NCBI RefSeq assembly: GCF_030384665.1
Contig: NC_083678.1
Coordinates: forward strand, 62,001 to 126,000
DNA length: 64,000 nt
Source: Lodderomyces elongisporus
Taxonomy: Eukaryota > Ascomycota > Pichiomycetes > Serinales > Debaryomycetaceae
Direction: 5' to 3'
In this document: in pieces, positions 8,716 through 19,176 of the stretch
Position numbering within the stretch: position 1 is the first letter of the stretch
How the letters are laid out: every line of letters begins with the position of its first letter
The notes under the pieces: generated by a model
What the model was told of the DNA's origin: nothing
The model's input: only the letters and a program-made list of their open reading frames with translations
Database searches by the model: none
Position numbers and translations under genes: made by a program

Positions 8716-10305
8716 ATGTCTAAGCAGCAGCGGGCGACGCTTGCGCAAAAGATTAAAGTGCTAGATTATTTTCATCAATCAGATAGTCCGCAGCTCAAAA
8801 CGGTTGATCATTTCAAGGATCATTTCTCCATTTCCACTTCATCGCTAAGCGAATGGCTCAAAAATGAGACGGAGTTGCGTCGACGATATAATGAAGCTGC
8901 GGACTTTAATGCTTTACAAAACAGCCGAAGAAAAGCTACATTTAAATATGAAAAGATCAACAAAGCCATGGATAAATTGGTACAAGACAAATTAGCCAGA
9001 AACGAACTGATTAGCGAACCGATATTGCGTAAGCATTGGGCAGTATTTGCACAACAATATGGCGTGGATGATCCGAAACGAATGCATAGCTTTAGTCATG
9101 GTTGGTTGAGTCAATTCAAAAAGAGACACGGGATTAAAAAGAAGAAGTTTTTGAAACAACAGCAGCAACAAGGGAAAGGACAAGAGCAAAAACAGGAGCA
9201 GCAGAAACAGTTAATAAGAGAGGGTCTTGGTGGAGGAAACTATTCAACGGGATCAAAGGAGTTTTCGGCTACTGGTTTGACAATTGTAAATGCCAATGCT
9301 AGAGATGGATACATGTCTCAAACAGGTCCATCGTTGCTGAATAACAAGCCGAAACAAATTGCAATGAATGAGACCACCAACACCGATAATAGTGTTACTA
9401 ACAACAGCGTGGGTGATCGAAACTTTTCAACAATGCTTACAAACAGCCAACAACAACAACAACAGCAGCAGCAACAGCCACTAAACATTCTGGTCCCAAA
9501 TCATGAAAAGTCACTGAAACCTTTTAATGTAACCTCAATTCTTCCACTTCCAAACCCATTTATGCCGGTCACAAGCAACAAATCTCATTTTGCACCTTCC
9601 AAATACGATCAAGAACATAAAAATGAACAACAACTGCTTCATATACAATATGGTTCTGTATCTCATAAACCATTACATACAGGTAGCCAACTTGGACAAC
9701 GCGATAATCAAACTATACAAAGTTTCTCAAAAAAGAATGATTTCAAAGACACATCTGGTAATAAATCAAATATTGAACAGCTTGTTGCAACTAAACAGAC
9801 ACCAGCATTAGCTGCTAACTACTCTACTGGTGAAAGACAACAGCGACAACAACAACAACAACAACAACAACAACAGCAGCAGCAGCAGCAAAAAATACCA
9901 CAGGATGAAGGTGTCAATGGTATTATGCAAACCAAACCTAGTCTTCTTCAAGAGAAAAAGCAACCATCTCAACAGATTCGAGATGGAATGAGCTTGATCA
10001 CATCAAAAAGTTGTACACAACTGGCTCTTTCAACATTGAAGCAACTGCTGCAAAAATCACAACATTTACCACAGAAATCACCACAGCAGTTGTCTTTGAA
10101 CTTTTCCACAGGTGGTGATGAAGATGAAGGGAAATTGATCTTTGTTACTGTTGAACAGTTTTTAAACGATAATCAGACTCAGTATCCAAACACATTCAAG
10201 ATTTTCCAGCAGCTTAAAGAATCATTTTATCGTGAGAAGAAATTGGTTACAACACAAGAAGCAGAGAAACAAAGAGCCGATACGAGTGGAGCACTGCGAC
10301 TTTAG
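8716..10305 (+). CDS. CENP-B/Tc5-type helix-turn-helix DNA-binding protein with polyglutamine tail
   Basis: 529 residues from the first ATG; the frame is open further upstream but only from a TTG. Residues 1-60 (QRATLAQKIKVLDYF to LSEWLKNETELRRRYN) look like the first helix-turn-helix of the Abp1/CENP-B group. About 70-145 (SEPILRKHWAVFAQQYG to FSHGWLSQFKKRHGIKKKK) looks like the second CENP-B/Tc5 DNA-binding domain. These domains come from pogo-type transposases, but I see no DDE catalytic domain, so this is probably a domesticated DNA-binding protein. The rest is low-complexity: polyQ near 245-253 and 376-392, and four N(Y/F)ST motifs. The last 70 residues look folded (VTVEQFLNDNQTQYPNTFKI). 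The target and role are unknown; a centromere or transcription role is only a family-level possibility. Confidence 0.78.
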   Translation: MSKQQRATLAQKIKVLDYFHQSDSPQLKTVDHFKDHFSISTSSLSEWLKNETELRRRYNEAADFNALQNSRRKATFKYEKINKAMDKLVQDKLARNELISEPILRKHWAVFAQQYGVDDPKRMHSFSHGWLSQFKKRHGIKKKKFLKQQQQQGKGQEQKQEQQKQLIREGLGGGNYSTGSKEFSATGLTIVNANARDGYMSQTGPSLLNNKPKQIAMNETTNTDNSVTNNSVGDRNFSTMLTNSQQQQQQQQQQPLNILVPNHEKSLKPFNVTSILPLPNPFMPVTSNKSHFAPSKYDQEHKNEQQLLHIQYGSVSHKPLHTGSQLGQRDNQTIQSFSKKNDFKDTSGNKSNIEQLVATKQTPALAANYSTGERQQRQQQQQQQQQQQQQQQKIPQDEGVNGIMQTKPSLLQEKKQPSQQIRDGMSLITSKSCTQLALSTLKQLLQKSQHLPQKSPQQLSLNFSTGGDEDEGKLIFVTVEQFLNDNQTQYPNTFKIFQQLKESFYREKKLVTTQEAEKQRADTSGALRL

Positions 10306-10606
10306 ATGAATTTAATATTATCTAAACACGTAAATGCACGCACCAGTTGAATCAAAAAACAAAATATTACATAACATAAAAAAAACAAAACATAACAAAA
10401 CACTACAAAACAGAAGGAAAAAAAAAAGGATAGACAAGCTTTGTGTCAACAAATACGTTGTCTTATGATGTTTCTTCCACATGAGCTTCCTTGCCTCATA
10501 TTTAATTTAATTCAATTCAATTTAATTCAAATCTAGCCATAATAATCCAAACTCATTCAGACTTTATTTGTGGTATCATTTCATTTGAGCTCACATTTGA
10601 TAAATC
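10306..10606. other. Convergent intergenic region
   Basis: A 301-bp stretch between two gene ends, with AAAACAAAACATAACAAAAC-type repeats at about 10360-10410 and TTAATTCAA-type repeats at 10502-10530. No gene. Confidence 0.5.
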
Positions 10607-11182
10607 CTATATTCTATTTGTGAAATCAATTTCGTTTACTTCATTGTTCATTATTTCGATATCGCCAACTTCGACTTTTAAAGTTGGCTCGACATCTTTA
10701 TCACTGGTGCTGCTTTCCAGACTATCCATTGTAGAGATTGACTCGTTTCTCAGTTTAGTTTTGCATTGACAGTCATCGCACAGTTTAGTACAGTGCTCTT
10801 TATCACCAGCTTTGTTTTCATTATGTATTTCCAAGGCTCTAATATCACCAGTCATTTTTTCAATTTCAATTAAAAGATGGTGCAGATGTTGTCGTTGTTG
10901 TCGTTGTCGTTGTTGTGGTGGTGACTGTATTATGCTCTTTCTTTTGTGTGTGTGTCTTCGTAGGTATAGTGGCTTTATCAGCTGTCTGTTGTTATTTTCC
11001 TCTAAAGATGATGTTGACGAGGAAACAGAAGAAGACACGGAGGAGGAGGAGGAGGAGGTGGAGGCAAAGGAGGTGGAGGAATCAATGGTGGGGTACTCTG
11101 AGCTCGGTATTAGTTTATTAATCTTTGTATTGATGGCCAAATTGGCATCGTGTTTGGCATACAAGTAATTTCGAAGTGCCAT
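10607..11182 (-). CDS. Uncharacterised small protein with conserved-looking N-terminus
   Basis: 191 residues from an ATG at 11182. I do not recognise it. The N-terminus (MALRNYLYAKHDANLAI) looks non-random and could be a conserved motif. It is followed by a serine run (about 39-60), a basic Q/R/H-rich stretch (QQRQRQQRQHLHHLL), a possible short helix (IEIEKMTGDIRALEIH), a CTKLCDDCQCKTK cluster of four cysteines near 132-142 and an acidic tail. The cysteine cluster might bind metal, but that is only a guess. It converges on the CENP-B-type gene. Some of the opposite strand is also open because of the simple repeats, so coding status is likely rather than certain. Confidence 0.55.
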   Translation of the reverse strand: MALRNYLYAKHDANLAINTKINKLIPSSEYPTIDSSTSFASTSSSSSSVSSSVSSSTSSLEENNNRQLIKPLYLRRHTHKRKSIIQSPPQQRQRQQRQHLHHLLIEIEKMTGDIRALEIHNENKAGDKEHCTKLCDDCQCKTKLRNESISTMDSLESSTSDKDVEPTLKVEVGDIEIMNNEVNEIDFTNRI

Positions 11183-12637
11183 AACAATAAAGATAATTAT
11201 TTAGAGGTGTGATTTCTTGGTGCAATTAAAAATTAAGTCCGACTATGGGATTTAAATATTGCAGCCTATCAGGTGTAACTGATGTGTAACGTAAGATTGC
11301 AAAGTTTGAATTGTATATGTGAAACACTCCAGTAGACAATAAAGGAAAAAAAAAGGGCTAGCTGGTAAGTATATATATATATATAGATATAGTTGTGAGT
11401 ATAAGTAATTATAAATGAATAGCTCTCTTATACGATAAAGATAGGTAATAAAAGTTACAAGAGGCAAAAGGCAAGATGAAAGGTCTAGATGGGGTTATAT
11501 AGAATTCACCTTGATCCTCTCTTTGTATGTGGCCATAATGGATTAAAAACCAGAAAACTCAGGCTGCGAAATATTTCTGCACCGCGAGAATTTAAAATTT
11601 TGGAGAAGAAAAAAAAAATTAATAAAAAAATAAATTTAAAAATTTAATTCCTCAAGTGGCATGATTTTTTTTTTATTTTAATTTTTTAATTTTTTTTTTT
11701 TTACGTGAACTCTCTTCCGGTGTCTTCCTACTGGCTACTATTGACTATGTGATACAAGCCAAATTTTATATGTTCCCTTTACACAGTATCCCGTTCTTTC
11801 AATATTAGTAGAGGAGGATGAAGAGGATGAGGAGGAGGAAGAAACCCGTTTACTTCGTTTCTCCTTACACGGTTGATTACTAATTTGTGTAAGTGTTGTT
11901 GTAACACTTTTGCTTCTCCATACTTTTCATTGTTCAAGTCCTGTCGTATATTAGTAGAAACATACAAACCTTTCTTTCGCTTTTGTACTTATATCTTCAA
12001 TTCCTTCCTTCAATTCTCCTTTGATTAAATCTTCTGCTCTAGACGAACTTCACATTTCAGTGTTGATCATACCTCGCCTTTTTCCCGAAAAGAAATAGTA
12101 ATCATAAGCACCATCTCCAAATGTTTTGAAATTACAAAAGATGAAAAAAAAATATTTATTTCCACAAGCAGCCTCGGTTGTAAAGTACTTCACTAGCTAA
12201 AAGTGAAACCAAAAAAGCGAGACAAAGCATCTACTCTTTAGTTTCTTGTCTATAACATTATTTATCCATGGATACAAATTTTTGAAAACATACAAAAGGA
12301 ATCAATTTATTTATTAATTATATTCAATTTCCACCTCTTTTCTTTTCATTCAACTGGAACTAAAACTTATAATTAACCAGATTTTCGCCTATTTTCGAAA
12401 ATAAAGAGAAAACAAAATTGAATATCAAAAAGAAGAAGAAGAAGAGGAAAAGATTATACAAAATAGTACAAAATAGTACAAAATTATACAAAACACCTTT
12501 CTCCTTTTTCCTTTTTCCTTTCTCTCTTGACTAGTTCCTCTTTCCACTCGTTAGTCTTCTCCATTCTCTAATCTTCTCTCAAAGATTTCTGTCATTTATT
12601 TGCTCCAAACATTATAATATTACAATCCTATCAAATT
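11183..12637. other. 1.45-kb intergenic region
   Basis: Only AT-rich sequence, a TATATATATATAT run near 11373-11385, an A/T homopolymer block (11605-11702), and short triplet repeats near 11810-11840 and 12432-12450 are visible. No convincing ORF or RNA gene. Confidence 0.5.
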
Positions 12638-15600
12638 TTATTTTGCATTCTGGCCATGTGGCGTTAATTTGAACCCAATAATCATTATACCCAATGCAAT
12701 AGTTAAAAACTTAAACTTCAAATTATCATCAACCAAATCCTCCTTCTGTCGACTCTTGCCCTTTCCTCGAGATTTGCTTTTAGTCTCTTTCCCAAGAACC
12801 AAGTGTCTGATTTGATTAAGCATGCCCAACTCTTCTTCCGATGAAGTAGAACCAGAAGAAGAAGAAGAGGAGGAGGAAGAGACGTAGTTATCAAGTGAGC
12901 GGCCCCTTTGGCCCGCCTCAACATTTTCATCTCCATCCCCATTTTGCTCTTGCTCTTGCTTTTGTTCTTGTTCTTGTTCTTGTTCTTCATCATCGTCCGC
13001 TGCTTGTAGTTGCCATGAAGAGTTTGAGTTATTATCATCGTTATCAAAGTCCAGGTCATTTTCATCTTCACTTAGAGAATAAAGTTTCGATCGAGCAAAC
13101 ACTTGTGAAGCAAACTTCTTGATGTACTTGTCATTTGCAAAACGACCATCAACACCAACAACATCATCCATATCTATATCTATATCACCTTCCTCTTCCT
13201 CATAATCATCACCATCATCATCACCATCATCAAAGTCGTCAATACCACCATCAATATCGTCAACACCATCAATGTCTCGAATATTATCAAGGTTGTAATC
13301 AGTACCTGTTGATGTTCCTGCTCTTCCTCGTCCTTCATCTATGAGACCCAATTTGCTGATCCCTAGTTGCTTCTTGACGTGTGCACGGTCCTGATTATTT
13401 ATCTTACCATCATTATTATACACAGCATTGATAGAAACAGACCTTAGCACACGCTTCTTGTTAATCAACAAGTCTCTCGAATCCTGGATCAATTTTGCAT
13501 CGGAATATTCATACATATTAGCCTGTCTTAATGAGTTTTCACTTTGCTTCTTGGCCAATTTCCTCAAATTCTTCTTCTGCTTCTGCAATTCAAAACCTAT
13601 GTATGAAAGCAATTTATCGTTATGGAGTTTTAACGATTGCAATTCAAACTTGAGCTTTGTAATCTCTTGTCGCGTTTGACTATTATAGTTGTTTAGATTG
13701 TTCAAATAGCTAGATCGTTTGGATGACAGGTCAAATTCTTCGTATGAAAACCGTTTACTTCTACCATGATCCAAACTTTCATCTTCACCTGCTTCTTCTC
13801 CCTCTTCACTAAAACCATTTAAGGCATTCAATGTTCCATTGCGGTGATACGACTTGATGTAATCCTCATCTAAAGACTCATCAATCTTGTTGAATACCAC
13901 CAGCAGCAGCTGCCTTTTGCTTTTCTCAGGCATTGAAGCTACTCTAGTACTTGTTTGGTCCTCAAATTCAACTTTTATAGGCAAAATATCATGACTGTTA
14001 TATCGCACATGCGTAGGTTTCGACGAAGAATACCTCTTGACTGAATTGAAATCTTCAAACACAGCCTCAGGAGATTCACCACCAGTTGCACTGGTTTTAG
14101 CATTGCTCGGAGCCAATTTGAATGGCGACAACACAAACTTTGAATTCGTTTCAGAATTCAATTTCTCTAGTTTCAAACTATTATTATTATTATTACTGTT
14201 ATTAGTTGTGTTATAGCTCGCAGGCAAGGATTGTCGTTTAAGATTTCTCGACTCTGGGTCGGGCGATGGTGGAAGGATTGCTGATGATGTGGGTGGAAAT
14301 TGGAAATTAGTGTTTACCTTGAATGAATTCAGTGAGCTATCTCCATGGGGTAATTGATCAAAACTTTCATGGCTATAATATGCCAATTTATCATCTCCTT
14401 CGCTGTTACCTAGTCTCCCGTCTTCGTTACTGTTAACTTGATGAGCACGCTGGATTATCCCACTCGTTCTAATAACGGAATCAGTTGAATGATGAAACTC
14501 TTCTAAAATGTCGTTATTGGTGGTAGTAGTAGTAGTAGTATTGGTAGTAGTGCTAGTGTTAGCTATACTTTGTCTATTTCTTCCCTCTATTCCTGCTCCT
14601 CCTGCTCCTCCTGCTCCTCCTATAGAATCTTCACTTAGACTGAATTGGTTGATCAAATCTTCATTCTTATGTGCCAAGAGCTCAATCTGATCCATTAAAA
14701 CAAGTTTTGAGCTTTTTTCCACTTCGAATTGGTTTGCCAACATTCTATAATCTCGCATTAGTTTCTCATGACGTTCAAGTAGTCCCTTTTCATCCAGTCG
14801 TGTTATATGTCCTGCACCACTACTGGCAAAACCGAAACCACCCAAGCCACCACCACCATCATCACCACAAATAGTGCCACTAACACCATTACTCGTGGAG
14901 GTGATAAGGCCCAAGCCTGGACTCAGTTTGCGCAGTGCGACAGAAGCTGAACCTTCAGCATGTTCTGACTCCAATTGTGACACTTTACGTTGTAGATCCA
15001 CAATGTACAGTTCGTAAAATGCTTCTTGTTTACTCATCAATTCTCGCAAATGATTTTTTTCACTTTCTAGCTCCTCAACGGTTTGCTGGTATAGCCGGCT
15101 CTTGACTCTTGCAAGGTCTAAATCTGCGGAGCTATCGACATCAATGTTTATGTCCAAGTCCGCATTTTCGGCATCAGCTCGGTTGATTAGATTCATTGTG
15201 TCTGCAAATCGTCGTTCGATACTTTCATATGTTTCTCTACTTCCGTCTCCACTTGTCTTTTCCTTTTCTTGTTGTTCTTGATGTTCTTGATGTTCTTGAT
15301 GTTCTTGATGTTCTTGTTTTTGCTCTTGTTCATTTTCATTCCCAACTTGTTCCTCAAATTGTTGTTTGTAGTTTAAATCGATCCGTTGGTTGGGACTATT
15401 CTGTGCGGATTGTGGCATAATATGATCATGTACTGGTGTATGCAGATACCTCTTGTTAGTTGTGGTGCTTTGCGATGATGATCTACTTTTTGCTAAATTA
15501 ATTCCTGCTGCCTGTGCTGCAGTTTGGCTACTTTGAGATGTATTCATCAATTTTTGATTTGAACTTAATGGTGCTGGTGACGGTGATTTCCACTGCAGTG

Positions 15601-15688
15601 ATTTCAGCTGTGCAATATCAATATCCTCTACCTGACTCTGAGTTAAAATTGTGACTTCGTCGATTGCAGTTGTGGTCATAACTGCCAT
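12638..15688 (-). CDS. Large tail-anchored coiled-coil protein, function unknown
   Basis: 1,016 residues from an ATG at 15688. I cannot name it. The last 25 residues contain one hydrophobic helix (FLTIALGIMIIGF) with a short tail GQNAK, typical of a C-terminally anchored membrane protein with its bulk in the cytosol or nucleoplasm. Predicted coiled coils lie around 195-245 (QQTVEELESEKNHLRELMSK), 305-345 (ERHEKLMRDYRMLANQFEVE) and 695-740 (TRQEITKLKFELQSLKLHND). Between them are repeats of QEHQEH, GGAGGAG and poly-T/N, then an aspartate-rich block near 810-860 and an E-Q repeat before a serine run. The order suggests a tether or scaffold on ER, mitochondria or nuclear envelope, which is inference only. 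Simple repeats make exact length likely to vary between strains. Confidence 0.8.
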   Translation of the reverse strand: MAVMTTTAIDEVTILTQSQVEDIDIAQLKSLQWKSPSPAPLSSNQKLMNTSQSSQTAAQAAGINLAKSRSSSQSTTTNKRYLHTPVHDHIMPQSAQNSPNQRIDLNYKQQFEEQVGNENEQEQKQEHQEHQEHQEHQEQQEKEKTSGDGSRETYESIERRFADTMNLINRADAENADLDINIDVDSSADLDLARVKSRLYQQTVEELESEKNHLRELMSKQEAFYELYIVDLQRKVSQLESEHAEGSASVALRKLSPGLGLITSTSNGVSGTICGDDGGGGLGGFGFASSGAGHITRLDEKGLLERHEKLMRDYRMLANQFEVEKSSKLVLMDQIELLAHKNEDLINQFSLSEDSIGGAGGAGGAGIEGRNRQSIANTSTTTNTTTTTTTNNDILEEFHHSTDSVIRTSGIIQRAHQVNSNEDGRLGNSEGDDKLAYYSHESFDQLPHGDSSLNSFKVNTNFQFPPTSSAILPPSPDPESRNLKRQSLPASYNTTNNSNNNNNSLKLEKLNSETNSKFVLSPFKLAPSNAKTSATGGESPEAVFEDFNSVKRYSSSKPTHVRYNSHDILPIKVEFEDQTSTRVASMPEKSKRQLLLVVFNKIDESLDEDYIKSYHRNGTLNALNGFSEEGEEAGEDESLDHGRSKRFSYEEFDLSSKRSSYLNNLNNYNSQTRQEITKLKFELQSLKLHNDKLLSYIGFELQKQKKNLRKLAKKQSENSLRQANMYEYSDAKLIQDSRDLLINKKRVLRSVSINAVYNNDGKINNQDRAHVKKQLGISKLGLIDEGRGRAGTSTGTDYNLDNIRDIDGVDDIDGGIDDFDDGDDDGDDYEEEEGDIDIDMDDVVGVDGRFANDKYIKKFASQVFARSKLYSLSEDENDLDFDNDDNNSNSSWQLQAADDDEEQEQEQEQKQEQEQNGDGDENVEAGQRGRSLDNYVSSSSSSSSSGSTSSEEELGMLNQIRHLVLGKETKSKSRGKGKSRQKEDLVDDNLKFKFLTIALGIMIIGFKLTPHGQNAK
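15268..15315. repeat. 9-bp coding repeat (QEH/E)
   Basis: Tandem copies of TGTTCTTGA, encoding the QEHQEHQEHQEH stretch of the tail-anchored protein. Confidence 0.75.
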
Positions 15689-16415
15689 TGACTTGTGGAC
15701 TAATAAAGGAAGTTGTCGATTTCGCGAAAGTTGGAGACGTGAAGTACCTGGATCACTTTAAAGCTTGACTCTGTATATATATATGTATATGTATGTTTGT
15801 ATGGATTATTATGTGTCTGTGTGTAGATATATATATATATATGTATATATACTACAATGATTGGGCAGTTGATGTTAGGTTATGCAGACTTTGATTTTGT
15901 TTTTGGGAAAAAAAAAAAAGAAAAGAAAAATCAGTAGATTATATTGTGGCAGCGTGTGGGTATATGGGTATGTGATATTGATGGGGGGGGGAGGGGGTGG
16001 TGAAATATAGGAGAGAATAGCCTTTGAATAGTTTATATTCTTTCACCTACTATTAAATAAAGTTGATGTTTTTTCAAGAGGAAGAGATAGAGATTATGTG
16101 CTCTTTTGAGTGAATTCTTTAGTTTCTCTAGATGATTGGTGTGGGTGAGCTGCTATTATTTGTTGTCTTTGTCTTTGTCTTTGTTATTGTTGTGTTGTTG
16201 GTACTGGTATTGGGTATATTGTACTATTATTCCGTAGCACTGTAGTGTGCCATCTAGGCAAAAAAAAAAAAATTGTTTTGTGAAATGTTTTGATTTTCCT
16301 CCGTTTAAGTTTAAAAAAGATACAAAAAAAAAAAAAATGAAAGAAAGAGGATTCTGTTGGGATTGTGCGTTGAAGAGGAAAACACAGAAGCACAAGAAGC
16401 CGATTGCAATAACCG

Positions 16416-16474
16416 AAGAGAGAGAGAAAGAGAAAGAGAGAGAGAGAGAGAGACACACACACACACACACACAG
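16416..16474. repeat. (AG)n followed by (AC)n microsatellite
   Basis: AGAGAGAGAG passing directly into ACACACACAC. Confidence 0.85.
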
Positions 16475-16550
16475 TGGAGAGGGCAATATCAAAAGAGGAC
16501 ATAAAAAAACCAAAGATGTTTTACTGCCTAATTCAGGGGGCTACATATAA

Positions 16551-16607
16551 TTGTATATATATATTTGTATATATATATTTGTATATATATATTTGTATAT
16601 ATATATT

Positions 16608-16642
<35 letters not shown>
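16551..16642. repeat. 14-bp minisatellite TTGTATATATATAT ending in a pure (TA)n run
   Basis: About five near-perfect copies of the 14-bp unit, then an uninterrupted TA run. A second (TA)n lies at about 16728-16752. Confidence 0.85.
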
Positions 16643-16644
<2 letters not shown>

Positions 16645-16726
16645 AGTGAGAAAGAAAGTTACTTAGTTGAGAAACATCTGACACATACTTCTTTGCCTCG
16701 TGCTCTTGACTGCTTATGCATTAATC

Positions 16727-16757
<31 letters not shown>

Positions 16758-17696
16758 GCTAGAAATGTCAGGAATTGACGGTAAACAAGGTCAAGATACT
16801 GTTATCAAGTAGGTTGTTTCCGAAACCGCTTTTGCCTTTTAACCACTATTTTAAAGCTTTACAAAGACAAATAACAGGCGAGTAATGTATTAAGCATATG
16901 AGCCTAGAAGTAAAGGAAGAAGAAGAGGAAATAAATTTACTGCTTTTTCAGTTTTCTTATTCTCTGTCGCCTTTATTCAATAGAATCATATGTCAAGTCC
17001 ACGTTGCAAAAAACAGACTGTTTTTGAAAATTAGACGACGGCTTTGTTTAGCAAAAAAAGAAGAACAAACTAGAATCATCAGGGTCCTTTTGATCAGCAC
17101 TCGCGATTAAAAATTTAGATTATCTACTACTATGGGCTCGATTCCTGACTTACAATTGGTTGCAGAGACTAAACGTAATTCGATTGATCTTTTTTTTTTT
17201 TTTTTGAGCTGGAGATGGTGGATACAACAATTATAATATTGATAGTAGTAAATTAGCAATGGTAATAATAGTTGAACCTTTTCATACCCGGTCGTTGGGG
17301 AAGACAATGCCTTACAAAATAATCGGCAAAAGGAGACGAGTCTTATTTATTAGCACACATGGTCTTGTCCCATTAAAAATGTTCTACAACAGGATTCAAT
17401 CACATTCAGCAAAAGAAAAGGGGAGAGATTTCAGTTTTTATATTTAATGACTCTCGAATATGTTCTATTTACCGTTTCGTTATAATCATGCACCACCGCA
17501 ATATTACTCCTTCTAATCAATTAGTCCTACCTCTTCCTTGCCTCTTCCTTGCCTCTTGCCTGCTTGTTTGCCGGTTTCTTTTTCATTCTACTTTTTCCTT
17601 TTTCTTTTTTTTTCTTTTTCCTTCATTTGTTTCCCTCAAGCTCAAACTTTGTTGCTTCGTCACATTCCATTTGTAGTATACTCCGCCTCTACGAAA

Positions 17697-18053
17697 TCAA
17701 TGGGCATTTACTGCTTGTTCCACTGATGACCCAGGGTTCAAGCTTCGCGACATATCAATCTTCTTTATATTGGCACGCAACACTCTTGGATCAGACATCA
17801 AAGTTCTCAAGAGCTGTTCCTGGACTTTACTACTTGAATCAAAATTGATAAAAAAATTGTATCCTCTAAAATGTCTTTCTTGATCTTTTGAGATAATCTT
17901 GGGTAATGGCTTGACTCCCATGCTTGTGATACTTCGAATCACACCTCTGTTATTTAGAATCAATTTGCCCACCGTCGAAGCAATCTTCTTGGCTTCTTTG
18001 TTGTGAATAATGGGGTCAGTTATACGCGCAATGGCAAATAGTTCGTAATGCAT
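17697..18053 (-). CDS. MRP17: Mitochondrial small-subunit ribosomal protein bS6m
   Basis: 118 residues from an ATG at 18053. It starts MHYELFAIARITDPII and carries VGKLILNNRGVIRSI, LPKIISKDQERHFRGYNF and DPRVLRANIKKID, matching yeast Mrp17 throughout, with a slightly shorter C-terminus. It is the bacterial-S6 homologue in the mitochondrial small ribosomal subunit. No cleavable presequence is obvious. It is divergent from MET14 across 1.1 kb. Confidence 0.93.
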   Translation of the reverse strand: MHYELFAIARITDPIIHNKEAKKIASTVGKLILNNRGVIRSITSMGVKPLPKIISKDQERHFRGYNFFINFDSSSKVQEQLLRTLMSDPRVLRANIKKIDMSRSLNPGSSVEQAVNAH

Positions 18054-19176
18054 CGTGTTGCTCGTGGATGGAAGCTATCAAGTGTTTGTTTATGTGTATA
18101 TATATATGTATATGTGTAAATCTATTCGATATTGTCAACTAGGCTACCTTCAATATGCTTTTCACTTTAATCATTTTTCACGTATCACGAAATTTTTTTC
18201 TTCACTAAAATAAAGTGCAAAGCGCTACCACTTACACATAGACACATATAAACATATATATATATATATATATATGTTAATGGAGCATGAGTAATCATAC
18301 AACAACTGCACTATCTAATCTCAAGATGTTCATCTTAAACCAACATCTCCCCTCCGCTTACCTCTCTTGTAAGCAATCACAAACAAGGAGAAAAATATCG
18401 TCATCAGACACTTAAATTTGAAAAGGATGTAGCTTTTTTTCAAATCATTTATGTCAGCTGATGCAAAAGTACTTTCCCGTTGATCAACTTCTATCTGTAT
18501 GCGCCAATTTCACCAATCTTTTCCTTTCCATTTCTTTTTTTCCAAATTTTTTTTTCCTATTCTTTTCAATTCTTGGTCTTAGAGACCTACATAAATCGTC
18601 TTGCTCATGTTATTCTTTTAAATTAGAGGATGAAGAAATTTAAAAAGAGAAAAGAAAAAAAGAGAAAAGAAAGATGAAAATGTTCCAATGTTTTACCCAC
18701 CTCTTTGTTGTATAATTCCCTATACAATAGTGTAAGTAGTCCTTAGAGGTGGTACTTATATATCCTTGTTGCAAAAAGAAAAGTCAAAGAGAAAAAAATT
18801 AAAAAAATAAATAAATTTTGTTTATTTTTTATATATATAAAAAAAAAGAGGGCGAAAGCAAGATTGGTTTTTATTACTATAAACTAAATTAAAGGAACAT
18901 GCATAGTCACGTGCAATGATTAATCTGCAACCCAACCCACCCAGCCGACGACTGCAAAGTAGGTTCCCTTTTGTTGTCTATTATTTCGAAATTTTTCACT
19001 TTAAAACTTTGTTTTTGATAATGTCAATACTTTTATACATATAAAAAATCTTTACTCATCTTATTCGTTGTGTTTTCCACGCTTTTTTATCTGACAAAGC
19101 TAACCTAACAAAAGCAAAACGAAAGAAAACTAAATAATCAAAGAAACTAAAGAAACAAAGAAACAAATAAGCAACA
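18054..19176. other. Divergent MRP17/MET14 intergenic region
   Basis: It contains AT microsatellites (near 18098-18112 and 18255-18276), A/T-rich blocks (18785-18850) and a CACGTG site on the MET14 side. No RNA gene recognised. Confidence 0.5.
18907..18914. promoter_or_regulatory. Cbf1-type site TCACGTGC upstream of MET14
   Basis: TCACGTGC lies about 265 bp before the MET14 ATG. In yeasts TCACGTG binds Cbf1, which with Met4-family activators drives sulfate-assimilation genes including MET14. Function here is inferred from motif and position. Confidence 0.6.

Larger units (their letters stand above)
15689..17696. other. 2.0-kb intergenic region with dense simple repeats
   Basis: The region upstream of the coiled-coil gene and downstream of MRP17. 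It carries a G-run (15982-15996), (AG)n-(AC)n at about 16416-16474, and the TTGTATATATATAT minisatellite. Several short open frames exist only because of these repeats. A 15-codon reading frame at 16765 is discussed among rejected items. Confidence 0.5.

Noticed and set aside
12895..13344. Plus-strand frames rich in H, L and V opposite the coiled-coil gene
   Set aside because: Shadows of the D/E-rich coding repeats on the other strand.
16765..16809. 15-codon frame MSGIDGKQGQDTVIK as a possible first exon
   Set aside because: The following AAGTAGGTTG is a poor donor and no downstream exon in frame could be found. Worth an RNA-seq glance only.
17259..17447. 62-codon plus-strand frame with a protein-like hydrophobic pattern
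   Set aside because: It starts in repeat-rich sequence, matches nothing I know and has no splice signals linking it to another exon.
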